A DNA stretch of 64,000 nucleotides from Rhodothermales bacterium (lineage in GTDB: Bacteria > Bacteroidota > Rhodothermia > Rhodothermales > JANQRZ01). The position numbers and the translations under genes are program-made. Below the pieces are notes generated by a model. It did not search any database, had not been told where the DNA came from, and was given only the letters and a program-made list of their open reading frames with translations. Every line of letters begins with the position of its first letter. The stretch's first letter is position 1. Location: assembly GCA_039944855.1 (NCBI GenBank), contig JBDUXZ010000024.1, positions 62,001 through 126,000 of the forward strand. Direction: 5' to 3'. Positions 7,818 to 15,609 of this stretch are shown here, piece after piece.

Positions 7818-10235
7818 ATGCCCGTTTCTCGGCTCGTCCCGCTGCTCCTCCTCGCCCTGCTCACCGTCGCCTCGGCGCAGGCGCAGCACGTCCTCACCGG
7901 CCGCATCACGGACGCGCAGACCGGCGACCCGCTGCCCGCCGCGACAGTGCAGGTCGAGGGCACGTACACGGGGACGATCACGAACGGAGCCGGGGCCTAC
8001 GAGCTCCGCGTCGGCGCAGTCCCCGCCGTGCTCGTCGTACGGTTCATCGGGTACGAGACGGCACGGCGGACCGTCGCCGAGGCGGGCGCGGTGGACGTGG
8101 CGCTCGCGCCCGTCGCGCTGCAGGCACCGGAGATCGTGGTGACGGGGGAGAACCCGGCCATCAACATCATGCGCCGCGTGATCGAGCGGAAGCAGGTCTG
8201 GCAGGCCGGGCTGCACTCGTGGCGGGCCGAGGCCTACGCCCGGCAGGTCCTGGGCCGCGACACGAGCATCGTCGGGATCTCCGAGGGCGTGACCGAGGCG
8301 TACTGGCGGCGCGGCGACGGCGTCCGCGAGGTCGTCCGCGGCGTCCGGCGGACGGAGAACATGCAGGACCTCAGCGCCGAGTTCGTCAGCGCCGCCGACG
8401 CGATTCTCAACTTTTACGACGACGAGATCGAGCTCGCCGGCTACGACCTCATGGGGCCGACCTCGCCCGACGCGCTCGGCTTCTACGCCTTCACGCTCGA
8501 AGGCACGCGCTACCTCGACGACGAGATCGTCTACGACATCGCGCTCAAGCCGAAGAACCGCTTGCAGCCCGGCTTCGTCGGCCGCGTCTCCGTGCTCGGC
8601 GGCGCGTATGCGCTGCTCGACGTGGCGCTGCGGCCGAGCGAGTCGGTCCGCATCCCTCTCGTGACGGCGTTCGACCTCGCGTTCGGGCAGCAGTTCTCGT
8701 CGTTCGGGCAGGAGGTGGCGGGCGAGGCCGTCTGGCTCCCGGCCGACTTCCGGCTCGAAGGCCGCGGCCAGTTCGGGATGCTCGGCCTCCAGTTCCCCGA
8801 GATGCGCTTCCGCGTCGTCGCCCGCCTCACCGACTACGCCGTGAACGTCGCCGTGCCGGACTCCCTCTTCGATTCCGACGAACGCTCCGTTGTCGACTCG
8901 GCAGCCGTCGCAGCGGACACCGTCCTCGCGCGAGCGGGCGTCGTCGTCCCGCTCGAACCGCGCGAGGCGGTGGCGTACGCCCGGATCGACAGCACGGACA
9001 CGATTGCGAAGGCGTACCAGCCGACCGGCTTCTTCGCCCGCTTCGTGGACATGGAAGACAACGACGACGGCGGCACGACCGTCAACGTCGGCGGCGGGCG
9101 CAGTGGGGGCCGGGCGCTCCGGTTTGACTACGAGCCGAAGCTGTGGTACAACCGCGTCGAGGCGGCGCACCTCGGCGGCGAAGCGACGGTCGGGCTCGGC
9201 GGTGCGCGGCTGCGGGGCGAACTCGGGTATAGCACGGGGCTCGAAACGCTGACGTACGAGTCGGAGCTGTCCTACCGCGTCCCGCTCACGCGGCGCGACG
9301 GGCTGCGGCTCGCCGTCGGCGTGCGGCGCGAGATCGCCCCGCGCATCGGCTCGCTGGCGTACGGCCGCCTCGTCAACTCGGTCGCCACGCTCGTCGGCGA
9401 GCCGGACTACTTCGACTACTACCGGCGCGAAGGCGCGTTCGCCGAGGCGAGCGGCACCATCCGTCCCCTGCGCACGCGCGTCCGCGTGTTCGGCCTCGCC
9501 GAAGTCCACCGCTCGGTCCGGGCCACGTCGGGCTACGACCTCTTCGGCCGCAACGAACTGCCGCTCTTCAACCCGCTCATCCCCGAAGGCGACCTCCGCT
9601 CGCTCGGTGCCGAAGTAACAGTCGGGAACGTGTCGAGCGGCGTCGAGGCTGCGCTCACCGGGCAGCGCGGCGTCCGCCTCCGCGTCGAGGCCAGCGACGG
9701 CGCGCTCGGCAGCGACTTCGACTTCCTCCGCGCTGACGCCGTCGCCGCCGTGCGTGTCCCGACGTTCCTCCGCCGTCGCCTCTTCCCGAACACACTCGAC
9801 CTCCGCCTCGCGGGCGGCGTCCACGGCGGCGACCTCCCGCTCCAACGCCACTTCGGGATCGACGGCACCGTGCTCGGCTACGCGCCGAGCGGCGTTTTCC
9901 GCTCGCTCCGGGGCCGCCCCGTCGAGGGCGACCGCTACGTCGCGGCGATGTGGGAGCACGACTTCCGCAGCGTCCCGTTCGAGCTCCTCGGGTTCGAAGC
10001 GCTCGCCGCCCGCAACATCAGCCTCAGCGTCTTCGGCGCCCACGGCCGGACGTGGCTCGACGGCTATGACCCCGACGCGCTCGCGCTGTGGGTGGTGCAG
10101 CCATCCGACGGATGGATTCACGAGGTCGGCGTCTCGCTCCACGGCGGGTTCTTCCTCCCCGTCCGGCTCGATCTCGCGTATCGGATCGACGACCCCGGTC
10201 TCTTCGTGTCCTTCGGCGTGGCGCGGCTGTTCTGA
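7818..10235 (+). CDS. Carboxypeptidase-regulatory-like / DUF5686 outer-membrane protein
   Basis: An 805-residue envelope protein. Residues 1-22 form a signal peptide (LLLLALLTVASAQAQ). Residues 24-105 are a CarboxypepD_reg-like beta-sandwich (LTGRITDAQTGDPLPAATV...GTYTGTITNGAGAYEL...FIGYE), the module found at the front of SusC-like proteins. The remainder matches the DUF5686 architecture: a helical stretch NIMRRVIERKQVWQ, then a long beta-barrel ending in FGVARLF with a terminal aromatic residue typical of outer-membrane insertion. This combination is characteristic of Bacteroidota and relatives. Its molecular role is unknown; no SusD partner is adjacent. The ATG at 7818 places the signal peptide at the extreme N-terminus. 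Confidence 0.85.
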   Translation: MPVSRLVPLLLLALLTVASAQAQHVLTGRITDAQTGDPLPAATVQVEGTYTGTITNGAGAYELRVGAVPAVLVVRFIGYETARRTVAEAGAVDVALAPVALQAPEIVVTGENPAINIMRRVIERKQVWQAGLHSWRAEAYARQVLGRDTSIVGISEGVTEAYWRRGDGVREVVRGVRRTENMQDLSAEFVSAADAILNFYDDEIELAGYDLMGPTSPDALGFYAFTLEGTRYLDDEIVYDIALKPKNRLQPGFVGRVSVLGGAYALLDVALRPSESVRIPLVTAFDLAFGQQFSSFGQEVAGEAVWLPADFRLEGRGQFGMLGLQFPEMRFRVVARLTDYAVNVAVPDSLFDSDERSVVDSAAVAADTVLARAGVVVPLEPREAVAYARIDSTDTIAKAYQPTGFFARFVDMEDNDDGGTTVNVGGGRSGGRALRFDYEPKLWYNRVEAAHLGGEATVGLGGARLRGELGYSTGLETLTYESELSYRVPLTRRDGLRLAVGVRREIAPRIGSLAYGRLVNSVATLVGEPDYFDYYRREGAFAEASGTIRPLRTRVRVFGLAEVHRSVRATSGYDLFGRNELPLFNPLIPEGDLRSLGAEVTVGNVSSGVEAALTGQRGVRLRVEASDGALGSDFDFLRADAVAAVRVPTFLRRRLFPNTLDLRLAGGVHGGDLPLQRHFGIDGTVLGYAPSGVFRSLRGRPVEGDRYVAAMWEHDFRSVPFELLGFEALAARNISLSVFGAHGRTWLDGYDPDALALWVVQPSDGWIHEVGVSLHGGFFLPVRLDLAYRIDDPGLFVSFGVARLF

Positions 10236-10315
10236 ACCGGCTCCGTCGTGTGGCGAGATTTCGAGTTGTGCGTAACTCGTGAAGGAGGAGGCCCGTAGCG
10301 CAGATACACCAACCC

Positions 10316-10331
10316 TGCTAAAAATTTAGCA
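10316..10331 (+). promoter_or_regulatory. AT-rich palindrome upstream of a secreted protein gene
   Basis: TGCTAAA-AA-TTTAGCA, a 7-bp inverted repeat in an otherwise GC-rich leader, 14 nt before the ATG at 10346. Its place fits an operator or a leader hairpin near the ribosome site. Confidence 0.4.
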
Positions 10332-10345
10332 AAGAGGTTTCTGCC

Positions 10346-10828
10346 ATGACACGCGCCATCGCCCTTCTCCTCGTCCTCGCCGTCGCCGCTCCTGCCCTCG
10401 CCGGCCCTCTGTCCCCTGAAACCCCCGAGTGGCCCACGCCGGAGGCCACGTGGAAGAAGGCCGATTGGGACGCCTTCAGCCAGAACCTCGTCGTCGGCCT
10501 CGCCACGGAGAACGACGGGCTCCGCGCGAGTGCGCTCCAGATGATCATCCGCTACGGCGACAACCTCGACGTTCGCGACGCGACGTTCGACGTCGTCGAG
10601 ATCTACCGCAGCCATCCGAACGAGCGGATGCGCCGCCTCGCCGCCGTGACGTGCCTGCACCTGAAGAATGAGTGGGCGATGAGCTTCCTCCGCATGTCCG
10701 AGCCGTTCGAGGGCTCCGACACCGTGCTCCACACCGTCCGCGCCCTCCTCGCCGAGCACGACGCCCGCAAGCAGGCACGGGTCGAAGTCGGCTCGCTCGG
10801 CATGATCGCCGACGAGACCGAGCGCTAG
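10346..10828 (+). CDS. Secreted hypothetical protein with helical repeats
   Basis: A 160-residue protein with a signal peptide (TRAIALLLVLAVAAPALAGP, cleavage near residue 19). The mature part is alpha-helical, with HEAT-like stretches such as LRASALQMIIRYGDNLDVRDATFDVVEIY and ERMRRLAAVTCLHLKNEWAMSFL, followed by a charged tail. HEAT-like repeats suggest protein binding in the periplasm, but no specific family is recognised. The next gene follows after 107 nt. Confidence 0.7.
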   Translation: MTRAIALLLVLAVAAPALAGPLSPETPEWPTPEATWKKADWDAFSQNLVVGLATENDGLRASALQMIIRYGDNLDVRDATFDVVEIYRSHPNERMRRLAAVTCLHLKNEWAMSFLRMSEPFEGSDTVLHTVRALLAEHDARKQARVEVGSLGMIADETER

Positions 10829-10935
10829 CCCCGCCGGGGTTCGGCGCGTCCGCCGGGGGGTGGCGTGCCGACCCCCGACGACGGCGCGAGGGCTACCTTC
10901 CATGTCGCAGCCCTCACCGCCACCGCTTGACTCCG

Positions 10936-11325
10936 ATGCGCCTCGACCGCCTCCGCGACCTCTGCCTCGCCCTCCCCGAAACCACCGAAGGATTGCCGTT
11001 CGGCCCCGACCCACTCGTGTTCAAAGTCGCCGGGAAGATGTTCGCCCTCCTCTCGCTCGACACGATCCCGAACCGCGTCGGGCTGAAGTGTGACCCCGAT
11101 TGGGCGCTCACGCTCCGCGAGGAATACGACGGCATCGGCACGAGCCCGTACCTCCACAAGCGGCTGTGGAACTCGGTGACGCTCGACGGCAGCGTACCGT
11201 CGGCGCTCGTGCGCGACCTCGTCGAGCATTCGTACCGCCAGGTCGTCGCCGGGTTGAAGAAGGCGGATCGGCTTCGGATCGAGGCGGCCGAGGGCTACCC
11301 GGCCGCCTCTTCGGAGTACGGTTGA
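10936..11325 (+). CDS. MmcQ/YjbR family DNA-binding-like protein
   Basis: A 129-residue protein of the MmcQ/YjbR (CyaY-like fold) family. Seen: CLALPETTEGLPFGPDPLVFKVAGKMFALLSL at the start, the central VGLKCDPDWALTLREEYDGIGTSPYLHKRLWNSV, and a C-terminal helix LVEHSYRQVVAGLKKADR. These are the family's conserved blocks. The family is often annotated as DNA-binding on structural grounds, but its cellular role is unknown. The ATG at 10936 gives the standard family length. Confidence 0.85.
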   Translation: MRLDRLRDLCLALPETTEGLPFGPDPLVFKVAGKMFALLSLDTIPNRVGLKCDPDWALTLREEYDGIGTSPYLHKRLWNSVTLDGSVPSALVRDLVEHSYRQVVAGLKKADRLRIEAAEGYPAASSEYG

Positions 11326-11391
11326 CGAGGGGACGGAACACACCTCGGAACTGGCATAAGGTGCGAGTCCAAGCGCTATGCCTTTCCACTC

Positions 11392-11476
11392 GTCATCCCC
11401 GCGCAGACACGAGTGTCGTAGGCGGGGACCCACAGGAATAAGCCAGCCGGTGGGTCCCCGCCTGCGCGGGGATGAC
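11392..11476. repeat. GTCATCCCC...GGGGATGAC palindromic element
   Basis: An 85-bp element with 15-nt terminal arms (GTCATCCCCGCGCAG and its complement at 11462-11476) and a second inner pair, GGCGGGGACCCAC with GTGGGTCCCCGCC. It forms a nested hairpin between two convergent genes, at the 3' ends of the MmcQ-like gene and the T9SS cargo gene. Terminal GTCATCC/GGATGAC-type arms recur at 26558-26636 and 41521-41652. Confidence 0.85.
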
Positions 11477-11553
11477 CCTGTATTGAGGATCGGAGCACAG
11501 TTGACTCACGAAGCCGTTCGCCTGAGTGGGCTCGTCCGAGTTCGTGGCCCGGT

Positions 11554-14500
11554 TTAGCGGACGAGCACGAGCCGCTGCGTGGCGGCCGAGCGGCCCGCTT
11601 CGAGCCGGGCGATGTACACGCCCGAGGCCGCGCGAGCACCGGCCGCACCACGCCCGTCCCACACCACGTTGTACGTCCCCGCCGCCTGCGGCTCGGCGAC
11701 GAGCGTGCGGACGCGCCGACCGAGCACGTCGTACACCGTTAGCCGGACGTCGACCGCTTCGGGGAGCGTGTAGCCGAGCGTCGTCTGCTCGCGGAACGGG
11801 TTGGGGTAGCCGCCGTCGAGCGAGAACGCCGTCGGAATCGCGTCGTCGTCGGAGGCCGTGAGGATATCGCCCGTCGAAGCAAGCAACGCGAGGCGGCCGT
11901 GGCGCGAGCCGACGGCGATCTCCGGCGCGCCGTTCCCGTCGATGTCGGGGACCACGGCGACGACTTCCGCAGCCTGATCGAGCGTGCCGTTGCCGATGGT
12001 GTAGCCCCACACAGTCGAGCCGTCGGCACCGGAGAGGAGGAGGGCACGGCCGCCGCCCGTCGCAGCCGAAAGGTCGGCGATGCCGTCGCCGGTGACATCG
12101 CGAAGCGCGGCGACGCCGAAGACCTGCGTGAAGCCGGTCACGGCCCAGATCGGTGTGCCGTCATCTCCGTCGACCACGCGGAGCGCGCCCGACGAGGTGC
12201 CCACCGCGACATCGGCGGAGCCGTTTCCGTTGAGATCGTCGGTGACGGCGATGGCCCAGCCCGTCGCGAGGCCCGTCTGCTGCCAGACGACTTCGCCCGT
12301 CAGCCCGTCGAGCCGGACGAGGCGGTTCGTGCTGCCGAGCCCGTTATTGCCAGTGTAAAGAAGGTCTTCGCCGCCGTCGCCGAGCGGGTACGGGGCGAAC
12401 ACGAACGGCGTCGTCTGCGGTTCATGTGTCCACAGGAAGAGTCCGTCGTCGGCGGCCCACGCCGAGACGAAGCGGTTCGGGTCCTCGCCGCCGCCCGCCA
12501 CCGCGAGCACCTCGCCGTTGGCGAGCGCGATCTGCTCGACGACGAACGAGGGGAGGCCCGGCGTCCGCGACCACAACTCCTCGCCCGTCGCCCCGTCGAG
12601 CCCGTAGACCCGGCGGTTGTTGAACGGGTTCGGGCTCTGCGCGCTGGCGGTGCCCGTGCCCGTCGCCACGTCCGGCACGCCGTCGCCGGTCACGTCGAAG
12701 CGGGCCGAAACGGAGTAATACGACGCGAGGAACGGGTCGGTCTCGGAGCCGACCTCCCAGATCACCGAGCCGTCGACGCCGCTGAGGGCGAAGACGTGGT
12801 CGTTGCCGCCGTCGGTCGAGAAGATCACGTCGGGCGTGCCGTCGCCGTCGAGGTCGTGGCCGGTTTCGAGCGCGGTCTCGAAGAGGCCGTCGGTGCCGGA
12901 GATCGCGCCGCAGTTGTTGTTGTCGGTGCACGTGTCGAAGGACCACAGCACGTCGCCCGTGCCCCAGCCGTTGCCGTTGACGGCGAAGACGAGGTAGTTC
13001 TCCGTCCCGACGATGAGGTCGTCGTTGCCGTCGCCCGTGAGGTCGCCGGCCGAGGCGATGTGGGTGATTTTGAGGTCGTCGAAGCTCGTGTTCGGGTTGT
13101 CCGGGACGGTGAGCGTCCACAGCGCGTCGCCGCCCTCGATCTCCGGGTCGACGCCGATGCCGGTAAGGGTGACGTCGATGGTCGGCTCGTTCGGGTTCTC
13201 CGTAGCGAGCGTGAGCGTCGCCGCATACGCGCCGACGGCCGGGGGCGCGAAGGCGACGAGGACGGTGACGGTGTCGAAGGTGGCGATCTGGAGCGGGTAG
13301 TCGAGGTCGGGAATCGAGAAGGCGTCAGCGTCGCCGGAGATCGTGATGCCCGTGACCGTCGGGTCGAGGTCGCCCGTGCCGATGATCTGGAGCGGCCAGA
13401 GCGCCTGCGCGAAGCTGCCGTACGGGTTCTCGATGCGGACCTCGCCGAAGTCGTGCTCGTCCTCCGCCACGCCGACGTCTGGCTCCGCGATTACCCCGAA
13501 GCCGACGACGGAGATCTCGACCGTCGCGTTCGCCACATCGTTCGTCGTGAACGAGAGAGTCGCTTCGAGCGGCCCATAGTCGAAAGCCAGCGCGAATAGC
13601 TCGACGGCACCCGATTCGCCCGGCGCGAGCGTGAACGGGTCTCCGTCGCTGGCGAGGACGAACGCGCTGCTCCCGGTGAGCGTCTGCTCGCCGATTTCGA
13701 GCGGGGCGTCGCCCTCGTTCGTGATCGTCACGGCTCCGCCCACCGGCAGCGATGTGTCGACGACGCCGAAGTCGAGCACGTCCACGTCGTCGGCATAGAC
13801 CGGCGTGCCCTCGGTCGAGAGGTCGATCTTGTAAATCACGTCGTCGAAGCCGCCGGGCTCGTCCATCACGGCGTAGAGGAACTGCGCGCCGTCGTAGGCG
13901 AGGCCACGCGGCCGGCCAGCGCCCGTCGGCACCTCCAGCGTGTCGAGCACGTCACCCGTGATGCGGTCGAGCTTCCAGAGGACTTCGATATCGGAACCGG
14001 AGTCATCGCCGACGTTCGTCGCCCACATCGTCCCATCGTAAAGGAGCGCGATCCCGCCGGGCTGCGTCGAGGGGAAGGGTAGGGTGTTGAGTACATCGCC
14101 ATTGAACGCGTCGATGACGACAATCCCAGCCTCGTCGTCGGGGTGCGCCTTCGCCACCAACAAGGCCTGATCACCTCCAAATCCTTCAATAAAGGCAAGC
14201 CCATTCGAGAGCTGGCTGGGCGCGGGGATCTGATCGAGCACGGCACCTTCTGGGCTCACGGTGAAGATCTCGGGCGACGACGTGAAGCTCTCGCTCACGC
14301 GGAAGTTCTCGCCGTCCCACGTCAGGCCGAGCGGCGTCGGGAATGCCTCCCCGAGAGAAATCGTCGAGAGCACCGAACCGTCGTCGGGATCGATCTGCAA
14401 GATGCGGGGCTCCGACGACGAGCGGACGACGGCCCACAGCGAGCCGTCGTGGAAGTCGAGTCCGTGGAGCGTCGGGTTGCCGGGGATCTCGAAGAACTCG

Positions 14501-14580
14501 ACGTAGGTCTGCGCGCGGACGGAGCCGGCGGCGAGTGTCGCGAGGGCAGCGCAGAGGAGGAATGCGTAGCGGAGAGGCAT
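11554..14580 (-). CDS. Large secreted FG-GAP/PQQ-like repeat protein with type IX sorting domain
   Basis: A 1008-residue secreted protein. In order: signal peptide (to about residue 24, ending SVRAQ); an N-terminal beta-propeller of about 230 residues (LHGLDFHDGSLWAV, GLTWDGENF); two choice-of-anchor D/ASH-like Ig modules at about 260-370 (DVLDFGVVDTSLPVGG...TITNEGDAPLEI) and 370-480 (DEHDFGEVRIE); then FG-GAP/PQQ-like propeller repeats at about 490-900 with many D-G-D/N calcium-type loops (GDLTGDGNDDLIVG, DVTGDGIADLS). The C-terminal about 85 residues are a T9SS type A sorting domain (GGYPNPFREQTTLGYTLPE, YDVLGRRVRTL, ASGVYIARLEAG). Predicted surface-attached or released. The ligand is unknown. 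Confidence 0.85.
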   Translation of the reverse strand: MPLRYAFLLCAALATLAAGSVRAQTYVEFFEIPGNPTLHGLDFHDGSLWAVVRSSSEPRILQIDPDDGSVLSTISLGEAFPTPLGLTWDGENFRVSESFTSSPEIFTVSPEGAVLDQIPAPSQLSNGLAFIEGFGGDQALLVAKAHPDDEAGIVVIDAFNGDVLNTLPFPSTQPGGIALLYDGTMWATNVGDDSGSDIEVLWKLDRITGDVLDTLEVPTGAGRPRGLAYDGAQFLYAVMDEPGGFDDVIYKIDLSTEGTPVYADDVDVLDFGVVDTSLPVGGAVTITNEGDAPLEIGEQTLTGSSAFVLASDGDPFTLAPGESGAVELFALAFDYGPLEATLSFTTNDVANATVEISVVGFGVIAEPDVGVAEDEHDFGEVRIENPYGSFAQALWPLQIIGTGDLDPTVTGITISGDADAFSIPDLDYPLQIATFDTVTVLVAFAPPAVGAYAATLTLATENPNEPTIDVTLTGIGVDPEIEGGDALWTLTVPDNPNTSFDDLKITHIASAGDLTGDGNDDLIVGTENYLVFAVNGNGWGTGDVLWSFDTCTDNNNCGAISGTDGLFETALETGHDLDGDGTPDVIFSTDGGNDHVFALSGVDGSVIWEVGSETDPFLASYYSVSARFDVTGDGVPDVATGTGTASAQSPNPFNNRRVYGLDGATGEELWSRTPGLPSFVVEQIALANGEVLAVAGGGEDPNRFVSAWAADDGLFLWTHEPQTTPFVFAPYPLGDGGEDLLYTGNNGLGSTNRLVRLDGLTGEVVWQQTGLATGWAIAVTDDLNGNGSADVAVGTSSGALRVVDGDDGTPIWAVTGFTQVFGVAALRDVTGDGIADLSAATGGGRALLLSGADGSTVWGYTIGNGTLDQAAEVVAVVPDIDGNGAPEIAVGSRHGRLALLASTGDILTASDDDAIPTAFSLDGGYPNPFREQTTLGYTLPEAVDVRLTVYDVLGRRVRTLVAEPQAAGTYNVVWDGRGAAGARAASGVYIARLEAGRSAATQRLVLVR

Positions 14581-14659
14581 GGGACCGAGGGTTAGGTCGA
14601 CGGGAGGGCCAAGGTAGGCGCTGCACGGTATAGCCGCAACGGGGCGATGCCGTCCGGCT

Positions 14660-14684
14660 GAACATCGGGGAAGGGTGGGCCGTT
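14660..14684 (+). promoter_or_regulatory. ECF-like promoter variant upstream of the SOD-like gene
   Basis: GAAC at 14660-14663 and CGTT at 14681-14684 are separated by 17 nt, one more than in the four matched promoters at 25339, 33518, 54287 and 56815. It lies 69 nt before the ATG, and the leader is likewise pyrimidine-rich. Confidence 0.45.
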
Positions 14685-14752
14685 ACAGGTCGGGAAGGCG
14701 CGAGTGATAGCGCCTCGGACACTTCTCTCTATCCATTCTCTCCTCTACCGCC

Positions 14753-15469
14753 ATGAACGCCCTCTCTCTCTCCGCACGACGGCCGCTCTTCCTGGCCCTC
14801 TTCGCCCTCCTCCTCTTCCCCGCCTGCTCCACGACCGAGCGCGCCGCCGACACCACCGCCGACGCCGCCGAGGACGTAGGCGACTTCACGGTCAACGCCG
14901 CCGAGGAAACGGCCGAGTTCGCCGCCGACGTCGGCGAGACGGTCTACGATGCGGCCGGCACCGCGTGGGATGCCACCACCGACCTCTTCGACGACGACGA
15001 CGACCTCGACGCCGCCGCACTCGTCCGGCCCACCTCCGCCGGCTCGGCGCAGGGCACCGTGAAGTTCTACGAGATGGACGACGCCCTGCGCGTCACCATC
15101 AGCCTCCGTGACCTCGACCCAGGGATGCACGGCTTCCACATCCACCAGAACCCCTCGTGTGACGCCGCCGACACCGACGGCGACGGGATGATGGAGCCCG
15201 CCGGGGCCGCCGGTGGTCACTGGGACCCCCACAACACCAACAACCACGGCGCGCCGACCGAGAACGTGAGCGACAAGCACGCCGGCGACCTGGGCAACAT
15301 CGAGGCCGGCCCCGATGGGACCGCCACTACGACCTTTACCGTCACCGATTTCGATCATGATGTGGACGGCCGCGCTATCGTGGTGCATTCGGGCCGCGAC
15401 GACCTCGAGACCGACCCCGCCGGCGGTGCCGGGACGCCCGTCGCCTGCGGCGTCATCATGGACCGCTGA
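14753..15469 (+). CDS. Cu/Zn superoxide dismutase family lipoprotein
   Basis: A 238-residue envelope protein. A lipobox-like LLLFPAC places the lipidated cysteine at C25. Residues 30-90 form an Ala/Asp/Glu-rich amphipathic helix ending in a run of Asp. Residues 95-238 are a SodC domain: copper ligands H129 and H131 (HGFHIHQN), bridging H156, zinc ligands H165, H176 and D179 (KHAGDL), copper ligand H212 (VVHSGRDD), and disulfide C136-C232. The active-site arginine that normally lies three residues before the last cysteine is replaced by proline (P229 in GTPVACGV), which may lower superoxide attraction. Has its own terminator. The preceding motif suggests stress control. Confidence 0.88.
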   Translation: MNALSLSARRPLFLALFALLLFPACSTTERAADTTADAAEDVGDFTVNAAEETAEFAADVGETVYDAAGTAWDATTDLFDDDDDLDAAALVRPTSAGSAQGTVKFYEMDDALRVTISLRDLDPGMHGFHIHQNPSCDAADTDGDGMMEPAGAAGGHWDPHNTNNHGAPTENVSDKHAGDLGNIEAGPDGTATTTFTVTDFDHDVDGRAIVVHSGRDDLETDPAGGAGTPVACGVIMDR

Positions 15470-15488
15470 GGGCGGGACGGTGGGGGAT

Positions 15489-15532
15489 AGAAGGTAGAGG
15501 ACGGATCTGCCACCCTCCATCCTCTACCTTCT
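15489..15532. repeat. Inverted repeat AGAAGGTAGAGGA
   Basis: AGAAGGTAGAGGA (15489-15501) and its exact complement (15520-15532) with an 18-nt loop, just after the SOD-like gene and before the main terminator. It resembles the other 7-8 bp purine-rich repeat units in this window. Confidence 0.65.
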
Positions 15533-15535
15533 CCC

Positions 15536-15580
15536 CACGCGCCCGCTGCCACGTCGTTGGCAGCGGGCGCGTGTATTTTA
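15536..15580 (+). terminator. Strong rho-independent terminator after the SOD-like gene
   Basis: A perfect 16-bp stem (15536-15551 with 15558-15573) with a 6-nt loop, followed by TATTTTA. It ends 29 nt before the mutS start and so separates the two genes. Confidence 0.88.
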
Positions 15581-15609
15581 GCGCGACCCTCCCCGCGCCC
15601 GACCGACCG

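Noticed and set aside
7707-10142. 811-codon open frame antisense to the DUF5686 gene
   Set aside because: Same reason: no signal, no domain, composition typical of an antisense shadow.
11899-13599. 566-codon open frame antisense to the FG-GAP/T9SS gene
   Set aside because: No recognisable domain; the minus-strand protein has signal peptide, repeats and sorting domain in order.
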